From NCBI GenBank assembly GCA_022511265.1, contig JAFLRX010000012.1, positions 1 through 64,000 of the forward strand: a DNA stretch of 64,000 bases, written 5' to 3'. The first letter of the stretch is position 1, and each line of letters starts with the position of its first letter. Positions 35,130-43,616 of this stretch are shown here, piece after piece. Under the pieces are notes generated by a model. It ran no database searches and had not been told where the DNA came from. It saw only the letters and a list, made by a program, of their open reading frames with translations. Source of the stretch: Eubacterium sp. (GTDB lineage: Bacteria; Bacillota; Clostridia; Oscillospirales; Ruminococcaceae). A program made the position numbers and the translations under genes.

Positions 35130-36335
35130 ATGGGAAAAGCTCTTATCATCGGTGCCGGCGGCGTAGCCGGCGTATGCGCGCATAAATGCGCGCAGAACAG
35201 CGAGGTTTTTGAAAGACTGTGCATCGCCAGCCGCACAAAATCAAAGTGCGACGCGCTGAAGGCAGCTATCGAGGCAAAAGGCACAAAGACGGTAATAAAC
35301 ACCGCTCAGGTGGACGCGGACGATGTTGATCAGCTGGTTGCGCTGATAGAAAAAGAGCAGCCGGACGTGGTGATAAACCTCGCGCTGCCGTATCAGGATC
35401 TCACCATAATGGAGGCATGTCTCAAGACCGGCAAAGATTACGTTGACACCGCCAACTACGAGCATCCGGATACCGCAAAGTTTGAGTACAAGTATCAGTG
35501 GGCGTACCGCGAAAAGTTCGAGCAGGCGGGGATAACCGCGCTGCTGGGCAGCGGCTTTGACCCCGGTGTAACAGGAGTGTTCTGCGCCTATGCGCAAAAG
35601 CATTATTTCGACGAGATAAACTACATTGATATTCTCGACTGCAACGGCGGCGACCACGGCTATCCGTTTGCCACCAACTTCAACCCCGAAATAAATATCC
35701 GCGAAGTGTCCGCAAAGGGCAGCTATATTGAGGACGGCAAATGGATAGAGACCGAGCCGATGGAGATAAAGCGGGAATACGATTTCGAGCAGGTGGGCAA
35801 AAAGGACATGTACCTGCTGCACCATGAAGAGCTGGAGTCGCTGGCGCTGAACATCAACGGTATCAAGCGCATACGCTTTTTCATGACCTTCGGTCAGAGC
35901 TATCTTACTCACCTAAAGTGCCTTGAAAATGTCGGGATGACCTCTATCAAGCCTATAATGTTTGAGGGTAAGGAGATAGTGCCGTTACAGTTCTTAAAGG
36001 CTGTGCTGCCCGACCCCGCGTCGCTGGGTCCGCGCACGGTAGGCAAGACCAACATCGGCTGTATCTGCATCGGCAAGAAGGACGGCAAGCCGGTAAATTA
36101 CAAGGTGTATAATGTCTGCGACCATCAGGAGTGCTATAAAGAGGTCGGCTCGCAGGCGATAAGCTATACCACCGGCGTACCCGCCATGATAGGCGCGATG
36201 ATGGTAATGACCGGCAAATGGAAAAAGCCCGGCGTATACAATATCGAGGAATTCGACCCCGATCCGTTTATGGAAGAGCTCAACAAGTGGGGACTGCCCT
36301 GGACGGAGGACTTTGACCCGCAGCTGGTTGACTGA
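35130..36335 (+). CDS. Carboxynorspermidine synthase (saccharopine dehydrogenase family)
   Basis: The 401-residue protein has an N-terminal NAD(P)-binding site (KALIIGAGGVAGVCAHKCA), then ALLGSGFDPGVTGVFCAYA and DCNGGDHGYPFATNFNPEINIREV. These are characteristic of carboxynorspermidine/carboxyspermidine dehydrogenases and not of lysine-pathway enzymes. It reductively condenses aspartate semialdehyde with a diamine such as putrescine to carboxyspermidine. The decarboxylase usually encoded beside it is absent here. The putrescine source could be aguA-aguB about 13 kb upstream. A good AGGAGG precedes the ATG. Confidence 0.92.
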   Translation: MGKALIIGAGGVAGVCAHKCAQNSEVFERLCIASRTKSKCDALKAAIEAKGTKTVINTAQVDADDVDQLVALIEKEQPDVVINLALPYQDLTIMEACLKTGKDYVDTANYEHPDTAKFEYKYQWAYREKFEQAGITALLGSGFDPGVTGVFCAYAQKHYFDEINYIDILDCNGGDHGYPFATNFNPEINIREVSAKGSYIEDGKWIETEPMEIKREYDFEQVGKKDMYLLHHEELESLALNINGIKRIRFFMTFGQSYLTHLKCLENVGMTSIKPIMFEGKEIVPLQFLKAVLPDPASLGPRTVGKTNIGCICIGKKDGKPVNYKVYNVCDHQECYKEVGSQAISYTTGVPAMIGAMMVMTGKWKKPGVYNIEEFDPDPFMEELNKWGLPWTEDFDPQLVD

Positions 36336-36339
36336 AACA

Positions 36340-36371
36340 AACAGGCTGTCGCAGTGCGACAGCCTGTTTTT
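36340..36371 (+). terminator. Terminator of the carboxynorspermidine synthase gene
   Basis: AACAGGCTGTCGC-AGT-GCGACAGCCTGTT stem followed by T residues. Confidence 0.85.
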
Positions 36372-36410
36372 GATCTTCTTCAATATTTTTCATAAAATAT
36401 CAAAAACCGC

Positions 36411-36439
36411 TTGCAATTTCTCCGCGTTTTTGGTAAAAT
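36411..36439 (+). promoter_or_regulatory. Promoter of the pgk-tpiA-gpmI operon
   Basis: TTGCAA-N17-TAAAAT, 65 bases before the pgk ATG. Confidence 0.65.
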
Positions 36440-36504
36440 AAATAGCAGATAGGCTTATTTGTGCTGCTGCATACATAAGCCGTAATAACGAAAGGAAAAT
36501 TGTC

Positions 36505-37725
36505 ATGAGTAAGTTAAACAAGAAAAACGTAGAAGACCTTAACGTTAAAGGCAAATACGTCCTGGTGCGCGTTGACTTCAACGTACCGCTGAAGGACGGT
36601 AAGATCACCAACGATAACAGAATCGTTGCGGCACTCCCCACCATCAACAAGCTCGTTGAAAACGGAGCTAAAATAGTTCTCTGCTCGCACCTCGGCAAGC
36701 CGAAGAACGGACCGGAGGATAAGTTCTCTCTCGCACCCGCTGCCGCAAGACTGGCAGAGCTGGTAAAGACCAACGTAGTTTTCGCTAAGGACGACACCGT
36801 TGTAGGCGACAACGCTAAGAAGGCTGTCGCTGAAATGGCAGAGGGCGATATCGTAGTTCTCGAGAACACCCGTTTCCGCGGCGCGGAAGAGACCAAGAAC
36901 GGCGACGAATTTGCTAAGGAGCTGGCTGACCTCGTAAACAACGAGATATTCGTAATGGACGCTTTCGGCTCGGCACACAGAGCGCACGCATCCACCGCGG
37001 GCGTTACCAAGTATGTTGCTGAGACCGCTGTAGGCTATCTGATGAACAAGGAGATAGAGTTCCTCGGCAACGCTGTTGAGAACCCCGTTCGTCCGTTTGT
37101 AGCTATCCTCGGCGGCGCAAAGGTTGCAGACAAGCTGAACGTTATCTCCAACCTGCTTGAAAAGTGCGACACTCTCATCATCGGCGGCGGTATGGCTTAC
37201 ACCTTCCTGAAGGCTAAGGGCTATGAGGTAGGTACCTCTCTCGTTGACGATGAAAAGATAGACTACTGCAAGGAAATGCTCGCAAAGGCAGAGGCAAACG
37301 GCAAAAAGCTGCTGCTGCCCGTTGATACCGTTACCGCGGCTGCGTTCCCGGAGCCTATCGACGCTGAGATAGCAGTTACCGTATACGATTCTGACAAGCT
37401 GCCCGCTGACGTAATGGGACTGGACATCGGACCTAAGACCATGGAGCTGTTCGCGGCAGAGGCTAAGAACGCTAAGACCGTTGTATGGAACGGACCTATG
37501 GGCGTATTCGAGAACCCCGTACTGGCTAAGGGTACTATTGCTGTAGCACAGGCACTGGCAGAGACCGACGCTACCACCATCATCGGCGGCGGCGACAGCG
37601 CGGCTGCTGTAACCCAGCTCGGCTTTGCTGATAAGATGAGCCACATCTCCACCGGCGGCGGTGCTTCTCTCGAATACCTCGAGGGTAAGGTTCTCCCCGG
37701 AATTGACGTAATTCAGGACAAGTAA
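36505..37725 (+). CDS. pgk: Phosphoglycerate kinase
   Basis: The 406-residue glycolytic enzyme has [14 protein letters not shown] at the substrate site, [19 protein letters not shown], the hinge-region [15 protein letters not shown] and the nucleotide-binding NGPMGVFE and GGGDSAAA near the C terminus. It transfers phosphate from 1,3-bisphosphoglycerate to ADP. Codon use is unusually rich in GCT and GTT compared with neighbours, as expected for a highly expressed gene. It leads a pgk-tpiA-gpmI operon. Confidence 0.98.
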   Translation: MSKLNKKNVEDLNVKGKYVLVRVDFNVPLKDGKITNDNRIVAALPTINKLVENGAKIVLCSHLGKPKNGPEDKFSLAPAAARLAELVKTNVVFAKDDTVVGDNAKKAVAEMAEGDIVVLENTRFRGAEETKNGDEFAKELADLVNNEIFVMDAFGSAHRAHASTAGVTKYVAETAVGYLMNKEIEFLGNAVENPVRPFVAILGGAKVADKLNVISNLLEKCDTLIIGGGMAYTFLKAKGYEVGTSLVDDEKIDYCKEMLAKAEANGKKLLLPVDTVTAAAFPEPIDAEIAVTVYDSDKLPADVMGLDIGPKTMELFAAEAKNAKTVVWNGPMGVFENPVLAKGTIAVAQALAETDATTIIGGGDSAAAVTQLGFADKMSHISTGGGASLEYLEGKVLPGIDVIQDK

Positions 37726-37742
37726 TTTCGTATATTGAATAA

Positions 37743-37772
37743 AATTAAGGTCGGAGCAATCCGACCTTAATT
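37743..37772 (+). other. Intercistronic hairpin between pgk and tpiA
   Basis: A perfect 13-bp stem AATTAAGGTCGGA with its complement is capped by the GNRA tetraloop GCAA. No T-run follows, so it is more likely an mRNA-stability or processing hairpin or a partial attenuator than a full terminator. Confidence 0.7.
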
Positions 37773-37818
37773 ACCAATATTTATCAGAGGGGGGACATTT
37801 CCCCGGAAAGGAACAAAC

Positions 37819-38592
37819 ATGAAAAAGAATGTCAGAAAAGCAATAATCGCCGGCAACTGGAAGATGAACAAAACCAGACCCGAGGCAAAGGCTCTGCTTA
37901 CCGAGCTTGCGCCCCTCGTTGCCGACGTAAAGGACGTTGAGGTAGTAGCCTGCGTACCTTTCACCAACCTTGAGACCGCTATTGAGGCGACCAAGGGCAC
38001 TAACATAAAGATAGGCGCGCAGAACTGCCACTTTGAAAAGAGCGGCGCGTTCACCGGTGAGATATCCGCCGATATGCTGGCAGAAATGGGCGTTGAGTAT
38101 GTGGTACTCGGCCACAGCGAGCGCAGACAGTACTTCGGCGAGACCGACGAGACCGTAAACAAGAGAACCAAGGCTGCGCTGGCGGCAGGGCTGAAGCCGA
38201 TAGTATGCGTAGGCGAGCTGCTGTGGGAGCGCGAGTGCAACATAACCGAAGAGGTTATCGCACGTCAGATAAAGCTGGATTTCTTTGACATTACCGCTGA
38301 GGATATCAAGAAGTGCGTTATCGCTTACGAGCCTGTATGGGCAATAGGCACCGGCAAGACCGCTACCGCTGACCAGGCGGAAGAGGTTTGCGCATTTATC
38401 CGCGCGCAGCTTGCAAAGCTGTATGACGAGGCTGTCGCAGAGGCTGTAACCATTCAGTACGGCGGCTCGATGAACGCGGGCAACGCGGCCGAGCTGGTAA
38501 GCAAGGTAAATGTTGACGGCGGACTTATCGGCGGCGCATCGCTGAAGGCTGCTGATTTCACAACCATAATCAAGGCTGCTGAGAACGGCTAA
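37819..38592 (+). CDS. tpiA: Triosephosphate isomerase
   Basis: The 257-residue enzyme contains AGNWKMN (substrate Lys), LGHSERR (electrophile His), AYEPVWAIGTGKTA (catalytic Glu) and the phosphate-binding YGGSMNAGNA and GGLIGGASLK. It interconverts dihydroxyacetone phosphate and glyceraldehyde 3-phosphate. It follows pgk after a hairpin and precedes gpmI by 26 bp, with GGAAAGGAA before the ATG. Confidence 0.98.
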   Translation: MKKNVRKAIIAGNWKMNKTRPEAKALLTELAPLVADVKDVEVVACVPFTNLETAIEATKGTNIKIGAQNCHFEKSGAFTGEISADMLAEMGVEYVVLGHSERRQYFGETDETVNKRTKAALAAGLKPIVCVGELLWERECNITEEVIARQIKLDFFDITAEDIKKCVIAYEPVWAIGTGKTATADQAEEVCAFIRAQLAKLYDEAVAEAVTIQYGGSMNAGNAAELVSKVNVDGGLIGGASLKAADFTTIIKAAENG

Positions 38593-38618
38593 TCGAGTAA
38601 GAAAGGAAAATCATAAAA

Positions 38619-40190
38619 ATGGCAAAACCTGTTTTACTGGTGGTAATGGACGGCGTGGGCTTTTCCAAGACAGGCCTCGGCGACGCGGTAACTCTCGCCA
38701 ACACTCCCACCCTTGACTGGCTGCTGAAAAATTGCCCCACCACCCGCCTGAAGGCGCACGGTGACGCTGTGGGTCTGCCCAGCGACGACGATATGGGCAA
38801 CAGCGAGGTAGGACATAACGCGCTGGGCTGCGGTCAGATATACTCGCAGGGCGCAAAGCTGGTTAACGAGTCCATCGAGAGCGGCAAAATGTACGGCTCT
38901 GAGGCATGGACCGAGATAATCGCGAACTGCAAGGACAACGGCAGTACGCTGCACTTTATCGGACTGCTGTCCGACGGCAACGTACATTCTAACATAGCGC
39001 ATCTGTTCAAGATGCTGGAGCAGGCAAAGGCAGAGGGCGTAAAGAAGGCGCGCGTACATGTGCTGCTGGACGGACGCGACGTGCCCGCGACCTCCGCGCC
39101 GATATACATCGGCCAGCTTGAGGAATTCCTCGCAAAGCTGAACGACGCTGATTTCGACGGCAAGATCGCCAGCGGCGGCGGACGTATGAAGGTGACCATG
39201 GACCGCTATCAGGCGGACTGGGGCATGGTAGAGCTGGGCTGGAAGACCCACGTCAAGGGCGAGGGCAGACAGTTCGCCAGCGCGTCTGAGGCTATAGAGA
39301 CCTACCGTGCGGAGATAGACGGCGTTATCGACCAGGATCTCCCCGCGTTCGTGATCGCAGAGAACGGCGAGCCTGTCGGCAAGATACAGGACAAGGACAG
39401 CGTAATTCTCTACAACTTCCGCGGCGACCGTGCGATAGAGATATCCATGGCGTTCGACAACGACGACTTCACCCAGTTTGACAGAGGGGCAAAGCCGGAC
39501 GTATGCTTTGCGGGAATGTTACAGTACGACGGCGACCTCAAGCTGCCCGCGCGTTTTCTCGTTAACCCGCCTGAGATAACCAACACCCTTTCCGAGGTAC
39601 TGGTGGCTGCGGGACTTAACCAGTACGCGGTAAGCGAGACCCAAAAGTACGGACATGTAACTTATTTCTGGAACGGCAACAAGAGCGAAAAGTTCAGCGA
39701 AGAGTTGGAGACCTTTAACGAGATACCCTCCGATAAGGTATCCTTTGACGAGCGTCCGTGGATGAAGTCCGCAGAGATAACCGATGACGTTATCGAGGCG
39801 ATAAAGTCCAAGAAGTATGACTTTATCCGCTGCAACTTCCCCAACGGCGACATGGTGGGACATACCGGCAGTCTTGACGCGACTATCGTGGGTGTAGAGT
39901 CGGTTGACCTCGGTCTTGCCAGACTGATGAAGGTCTGCGACGAGTACGGAGTAACATTGCTTGTTACCGCCGACCACGGCAACGCCGATGAAATGCTGGA
40001 GAAGAACAAGAAGGGCGATGTTCAGGTAAGAACAGCCCATTCGCTCAATCCCGTACCTTTCATCATCTATGACAAGGACGTTGCTTACACTATCAAGGAC
40101 GGCAACTACGGACTTGCTAACGTAGCGCCTACTGTCGTAAAGATGTTCGGTCTGACCGCACCCGATTGCTGGGAAGACAGCATGATATGA
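38619..40190 (+). CDS. gpmI: 2,3-bisphosphoglycerate-independent phosphoglycerate mutase
   Basis: The 523-residue alkaline-phosphatase-superfamily enzyme starts PVLLVVMDGVGF and carries the nucleophile Ser in DDDMGNSEVGHNALG. Metal-binding LLVTADHGNADEML and RTAHSLNPVPFI lie near the C terminus. It interconverts 3- and 2-phosphoglycerate, using manganese. It ends the lower-glycolysis operon and is followed by a perfect palindromic terminator. Eno and gap are not in the window. Confidence 0.98.
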   Translation: MAKPVLLVVMDGVGFSKTGLGDAVTLANTPTLDWLLKNCPTTRLKAHGDAVGLPSDDDMGNSEVGHNALGCGQIYSQGAKLVNESIESGKMYGSEAWTEIIANCKDNGSTLHFIGLLSDGNVHSNIAHLFKMLEQAKAEGVKKARVHVLLDGRDVPATSAPIYIGQLEEFLAKLNDADFDGKIASGGGRMKVTMDRYQADWGMVELGWKTHVKGEGRQFASASEAIETYRAEIDGVIDQDLPAFVIAENGEPVGKIQDKDSVILYNFRGDRAIEISMAFDNDDFTQFDRGAKPDVCFAGMLQYDGDLKLPARFLVNPPEITNTLSEVLVAAGLNQYAVSETQKYGHVTYFWNGNKSEKFSEELETFNEIPSDKVSFDERPWMKSAEITDDVIEAIKSKKYDFIRCNFPNGDMVGHTGSLDATIVGVESVDLGLARLMKVCDEYGVTLLVTADHGNADEMLEKNKKGDVQVRTAHSLNPVPFIIYDKDVAYTIKDGNYGLANVAPTVVKMFGLTAPDCWEDSMI

Positions 40191-40213
40191 CAGTAAGATA
40201 AAAAATATCATCA

Positions 40214-40245
40214 AAAACTCCCGCGGACATGTCCGCGGGAGTTTT
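40214..40245 (+). terminator. Terminator of the pgk-tpiA-gpmI operon
   Basis: A perfect 32-base palindrome (arm AAAACTCCCGCGGACA) with an unpaired tip, ending in TTTT. Confidence 0.75.
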
Positions 40246-40251
40246 GCGCAT

Positions 40252-40280
40252 TTGACAAACCTACTGATTTTGTATATAAT
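40252..40280 (+). promoter_or_regulatory. Promoter of the ttcA-like gene
   Basis: TTGACA-N17-TATAAT, 34 bases before the ATG at 40315. Confidence 0.8.
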
Positions 40281-40314
40281 TATAGTGCCAAGGACAATTA
40301 AGAGGAGCATTGAA

Positions 40315-41151
40315 ATGAAAGCAGAAATGGACGTCTGCCAAAAGGCGGAACGCAGCATTATAAAGAAATACAGAAAAGAGATATGGAACCCGTTCATCAG
40401 CGCGGTAAAGCGGTACGAGCTGATACAGGCGGGAGATAAGATAGCGGTCTGTATATCCGGCGGCAAGGACTCTATGCTGATGGCAAAGCTGATACAGATA
40501 TTACAGCGTTTCAGCGAGGTGCCGTTTGAGGCGGTGTTTCTTGTAATGGACCCGGGGTATAACGAGATAAACCGAAAGAAGATAGAAAGCAACGCGGAGC
40601 TTTTGCAGGTCCCTATCACGGTATTTGAGACGGATATCTTTGACGTTGCGAACAGCGTTGATAAATCGCCCTGCTATCTGTGCGCCCGTATGCGGCGCGG
40701 ACATCTTTACAGCAAGGCGAAAGAGCTCGGCTGCAACAAGATTGCGTTGGGACATCACCTGAACGATGTTGTCGAGACCACCGTTATGGGTATGTTTTAC
40801 GGCTCGCAGCTGCAGGCGATGATGCCCAAGCTGCACAGTCAGAATTTCGAGGGTATGGAGCTGATACGTCCGCTGTACTGCGTCCGCGAGGACGATATTA
40901 TCGCGTGGCGGCGGTACAACGGGCTGGAATTTATCCAATGTGCCTGCCGCTTTACCGAAAGCTATACCGCGAACAATAACGCCGACGGCACCTCTAAACG
41001 GCAGGAGATAAAAACCCTGCTGCGCAGTCTGCGGCGCGACAACCCGAATATAGAAAGAAGTATCTTTAACAGCATACACGCGGTGTGCCTTGACACCTTC
41101 CCGGGGTATAAGGAGAACGGGGAGACGCACTCGTTTTTGGATGAATATTAA
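40315..41151 (+). CDS. TtcA-like tRNA 2-thiolation protein
   Basis: The 278-residue N-type ATP pyrophosphatase has the PP-loop CISGGKDSMLMAKL. PCYLCARMRRG supplies a CxxC that can hold an iron-sulfur cluster, GHHLNDVVETTVMGMFYG follows, and a further cysteine lies in CACRF. This is the TtcA/TtuA group, which thiolates tRNA bases such as C32. Clostridial homologues may act on other positions. The ATG at 40315 follows GAGGAG, and the longer ORF from 40252 would start inside the -35 box. It is monocistronic. Confidence 0.88.
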   Translation: MKAEMDVCQKAERSIIKKYRKEIWNPFISAVKRYELIQAGDKIAVCISGGKDSMLMAKLIQILQRFSEVPFEAVFLVMDPGYNEINRKKIESNAELLQVPITVFETDIFDVANSVDKSPCYLCARMRRGHLYSKAKELGCNKIALGHHLNDVVETTVMGMFYGSQLQAMMPKLHSQNFEGMELIRPLYCVREDDIIAWRRYNGLEFIQCACRFTESYTANNNADGTSKRQEIKTLLRSLRRDNPNIERSIFNSIHAVCLDTFPGYKENGETHSFLDEY

Positions 41152-41155
41152 GGAT

Positions 41156-41186
41156 AAAAACCTTCCCGTTAAGGGAAGGTTTTTTG
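41156..41186 (+). terminator. Terminator of the ttcA-like gene
   Basis: AAAAACCTTCCC pairs with GGGAAGGTTTTTT around GTTAA, with a T-run. Confidence 0.85.
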
Positions 41187-41187
41187 T

Positions 41188-41222
41188 AGTGAATAGTTGT
41201 TGTGTCCTCTGTCGCGGACGGA
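41188..41222. repeat. Dispersed intergenic repeat fragment
   Basis: AGTGAATAGTTGTTGTGTCC after a terminator, followed by a short TCTGTCGCGGACGG remnant. It resembles the left end of the repeat family only. Confidence 0.4.
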
Positions 41223-41232
41223 TTTTAATGTT

Positions 41233-41451
41233 TCACCAGTTTTTGCTTTTATCGTTGGTCAGACCTGCGATGTAGTCTATCGTTACATTATAGAATTTCG
41301 CAAGTGTTATTATAAAATCAAAGGGTGGTTTTTGTTCGCCGTTTTCATAACGTCTGTATGTCGTTAAATACATTCCGAGCTTTTCCGCTATTTGCTTTTG
41401 TGTAAGGTCAGCATCTTCTCTTAAATCTCTTATTCGTTGATAGCAGCACAT
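41233..41451 (-). CDS. XRE-family transcriptional regulator, copy 2
   Basis: The 72-residue protein is almost entirely a Cro/C1 helix-turn-helix (YQRIRDLREDADLTQKQIAEKLG). A short tail ends TIDYIAGLTNDKSKNW. The ATG at 41451 has GAGGT 6 bases upstream; the GTG at 41463 would overlap the previous stop but lacks such a site. It is a paralogue of the gene directly upstream, sharing the last ten residues exactly. Small XRE proteins of this type act as dimeric repressors. AT-rich composition suggests an accessory origin. Confidence 0.85.
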   Translation of the reverse strand: MCCYQRIRDLREDADLTQKQIAEKLGMYLTTYRRYENGEQKPPFDFIITLAKFYNVTIDYIAGLTNDKSKNW

Positions 41452-41459
41452 AAGATACC

Positions 41460-41678
41460 TCACCAGTTTTTGCTTTTGTCGTTTGTCAGACCAACAATAT
41501 AGTCTACAGATACATTATAAAATTTTGCCAATTCTATTATCTTTTCTAACGGTATGGTAAATTCGCCTGTTTCCCATCGGCTGTATTGCTTTTGACTGGT
41601 GTTTAAGTGCTTCGCAACTTGTGTTTGATTTAAGTCCATATCTTCTCTTAAATCTCTTAATCGCTGATAATATCCCAC
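41460..41678 (-). CDS. XRE-family transcriptional regulator, copy 1
   Basis: The 72-residue protein has a Cro/C1 helix-turn-helix (YQRLRDLREDMDLNQTQVAKHLNTSQKQYSRWE in part) and the tail SVDYIVGLTNDKSKNW. I prefer the GTG at 41678, since AGAGGTGG lies 5 bases before it; a GTG at 41687 sits inside that site. It is transcribed away from the DUF6809 gene, and the intervening DNA carries a palindrome and direct repeats that it may bind. The tandem pair probably arose by a duplication of about 227 bp. Confidence 0.85.
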   Translation of the reverse strand: MGYYQRLRDLREDMDLNQTQVAKHLNTSQKQYSRWETGEFTIPLEKIIELAKFYNVSVDYIVGLTNDKSKNW

Positions 41679-41706
41679 AATAACCACCTCTTTGTTTTGT
41701 TAATCT

Positions 41707-41758
41707 GTACAAATTATATCATAAGACAAATTTGGGGTATTGACAATAGTACAAATTA
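41707..41758. promoter_or_regulatory. Direct repeats GTACAAATTA in divergent promoter region
   Basis: GTACAAATTA occurs at 41707-41716 and 41749-41758, exactly 42 bases (about four helical turns) apart. The second copy lies between the -35 and -10 boxes of the DUF6809 promoter. Confidence 0.6.
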
Positions 41759-41768
41759 GGGGTATAAT
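41740..41768 (+). promoter_or_regulatory. Promoter of the DUF6809 gene
   Basis: TTGACA-N17-TATAAT, a perfect consensus promoter, 61 bases upstream of the ATG at 41829. Confidence 0.85.
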
Positions 41769-41775
41769 TGCAAAT

Positions 41776-41797
41776 GTTAGTATATTATTGTACTAAC
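41776..41797. promoter_or_regulatory. Palindromic operator candidate
   Basis: GTTAGTA-N8-TACTAAC sits 7 bases downstream of the -10 box, over the expected transcription start. A protein bound there would block the DUF6809 gene; the neighbouring XRE proteins are the obvious candidates. Confidence 0.6.
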
Positions 41798-41828
41798 AAA
41801 ATGTACAACTAAACAGAAAGGAACAACA

Positions 41829-42107
41829 ATGAGAATACTCGAAGAATTATGGTACGGCAATATTAACCCCGTCGAGCGGAACGCGTTCAAAAACGACCGC
41901 TACGCCAAGCTGATAAAACTAAGCGCAAGCAACAAAGACAAGCTGTCCGCGTTGCTGTCAGACGAGGCGAAAGTGATATTTGAAAAACTGGAGGGCAACT
42001 GGTCGGAAATATCCTCATTAAGCGAGTGTGAGGTGTTTATATCCGGCTTTCGGTTAGGGGCAAGGCTGATGATAGAGGTAATGCAGAGTACTGAAAGTAC
42101 AGTTTAA
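41829..42107 (+). CDS. DUF6809-like small protein
   Basis: The 92-residue protein (start MRILEELWYGNINPVERN, later GFRLGARLMIEVM) resembles small clostridial proteins of DUF6809, which are often found near XRE regulators and integrative elements. It is predicted soluble and mostly helical. The ATG has GAAAGGAA upstream. It is divergent from two XRE genes and probably under their control. Function unknown. Confidence 0.7.
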   Translation: MRILEELWYGNINPVERNAFKNDRYAKLIKLSASNKDKLSALLSDEAKVIFEKLEGNWSEISSLSECEVFISGFRLGARLMIEVMQSTESTV

Positions 42108-42158
42108 TTCCGAATTCCGCATTCCGAATTTCGAATTGGATAAATTTCCTCTTGCATT

Positions 42159-42188
42159 TTGTCATAAAATATGAGAAAATAGTATAAA
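42159..42188 (+). promoter_or_regulatory. Possible promoter of glmU
   Basis: TTGTCA-N18-TATAAA, 30 bases before the ATG at 42219. Confidence 0.5.
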
Positions 42189-42218
42189 GATAACATAAAC
42201 TGAAAAAGGAATGATTTT

Positions 42219-43601
42219 ATGACTGATAAAAAATACTGTCTTATTCTCGCCGCGGGTGACGGCAAGCGGATGAAATCCGACAAGCCCAAGGCACTTGCCG
42301 AGGTGTTGTTCCGCCCGATGATAGACTGGGTGCTGAACAGCGCGGAAAGAGCGGGCATGGACGACATCGCAGTGGTGGTCGGCAGCAAGAAAGAACTGTT
42401 GAAGGCTCACCTCGCAAAGCGCGGAGAATATAAGACCTACACCCAGACCGAGCGGCGCGGCACAGCCCACGCGGTGATGATGGCGAAGGAGTTTATCAAG
42501 GCGGCGGCAGACGACAACGCCGACCTGTTCATCGCCTATGCTGACGCGCCGTTTACAAGCAGCGCGGTCATGCTGGATTCTTTAGCCGTACATAAGTCGG
42601 AGGATAACGACATCACCGTAATTTCCGCCAACGTCCCAAATCCGTTCGGCTACGGCAGGATAGTGAGGGAAAACGGTGCGTTCTCGGCGATAGTGGAGGA
42701 AAAGGACTGCACCGCGCAGCAGCGCGCAATTACCGAGATAAACTCCGGTCTGTACTGGTTCAAGCCCGCAAAGCTGCTGAAATGTCTTGACAGAATAAGC
42801 AACGATAACGCGAACGGCGAATATTACCTCACCGACGCGGCGGCACTGCTGGCAAAGCGCGGGGTATACGTCAGCGAGGACGACTCGGTGGTGCTGGGGG
42901 CGAACTCGCGCGCGCAGCTTGCCGACCTTAATCGCATGGCGCGCGACCGCGTGCTGGAGCGTCTTTTGGACGAGGGCGCGGAGATACCGCTGGATGACGG
43001 CATAATAATCACCGACGAAGTGGTTGTCGGCAAGGACACCGTGATACTGCCGAATACGATAATCAAGGGCAAGACCACTATAGGCGCGGGTTGCACTATC
43101 GGTCCTAACTCTTATATAGAGGACTGCGTAATCGGCGACAACGTAAAGCTGAACAACGTGCAGGCGTTCAAGTCATCGGTGGACGATGACGCGACGGTAG
43201 GACCGTTCGTGCATCTGCGCGCGGGTACGCATCTGCACAACGGGGTAAAGATAGGCGATTTTGTCGAGGTGAAAAACTCCGAGATAGGCACAAAGACCAG
43301 CATAGCGCATCTGACCTATGTCGGCGACAGCGACGTGGGCAAGGACGTTAATTTCGGCTGCGGCTGCGTTACCGCCAACTATGACGGTATCGACAAATTC
43401 CGCACCGTTATCGGCGACCATGCGTTTATCGGCTGCAACACCAACCTTATCGCACCCGTGACGGTAGGGGAGAACGCCACCACCGCCGCAGGCTCGACCA
43501 TAACAAAGGACGTACCGCCGGATTCTCTCGCGGTAGAGCGCGGCACCACCCGCATAAAGGAAAACTGGGAAAAGAACCACAGAAGAATTAAAAAGGCGTA
43601 A
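42219..43601 (+). CDS. glmU: Bifunctional N-acetylglucosamine-1-phosphate uridyltransferase/glucosamine-1-phosphate acetyltransferase
   Basis: The 460-residue protein has the N-terminal pyrophosphorylase motif LAAGDGKRMKSDKPKAL and the UDP-GlcNAc site (TERRGTAHAVMMA, EINSGLYWF). A C-terminal left-handed beta helix of hexapeptide repeats (about 250-440) follows, with the acetyltransferase segments VHLRAGTHLHNGVKIGDFVEVKNSEIG and ANYDGIDKFRTVIGD in part. It makes UDP-GlcNAc for peptidoglycan and surface glycans. The alpha/beta hydrolase gene follows 15 bp later. A G-rich GDGKRM replaces the more common GxGTRM, still a known variant. Confidence 0.96.
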   Translation: MTDKKYCLILAAGDGKRMKSDKPKALAEVLFRPMIDWVLNSAERAGMDDIAVVVGSKKELLKAHLAKRGEYKTYTQTERRGTAHAVMMAKEFIKAAADDNADLFIAYADAPFTSSAVMLDSLAVHKSEDNDITVISANVPNPFGYGRIVRENGAFSAIVEEKDCTAQQRAITEINSGLYWFKPAKLLKCLDRISNDNANGEYYLTDAAALLAKRGVYVSEDDSVVLGANSRAQLADLNRMARDRVLERLLDEGAEIPLDDGIIITDEVVVGKDTVILPNTIIKGKTTIGAGCTIGPNSYIEDCVIGDNVKLNNVQAFKSSVDDDATVGPFVHLRAGTHLHNGVKIGDFVEVKNSEIGTKTSIAHLTYVGDSDVGKDVNFGCGCVTANYDGIDKFRTVIGDHAFIGCNTNLIAPVTVGENATTAAGSTITKDVPPDSLAVERGTTRIKENWEKNHRRIKKA

Positions 43602-43616
43602 GGCACGGAAATAAAA

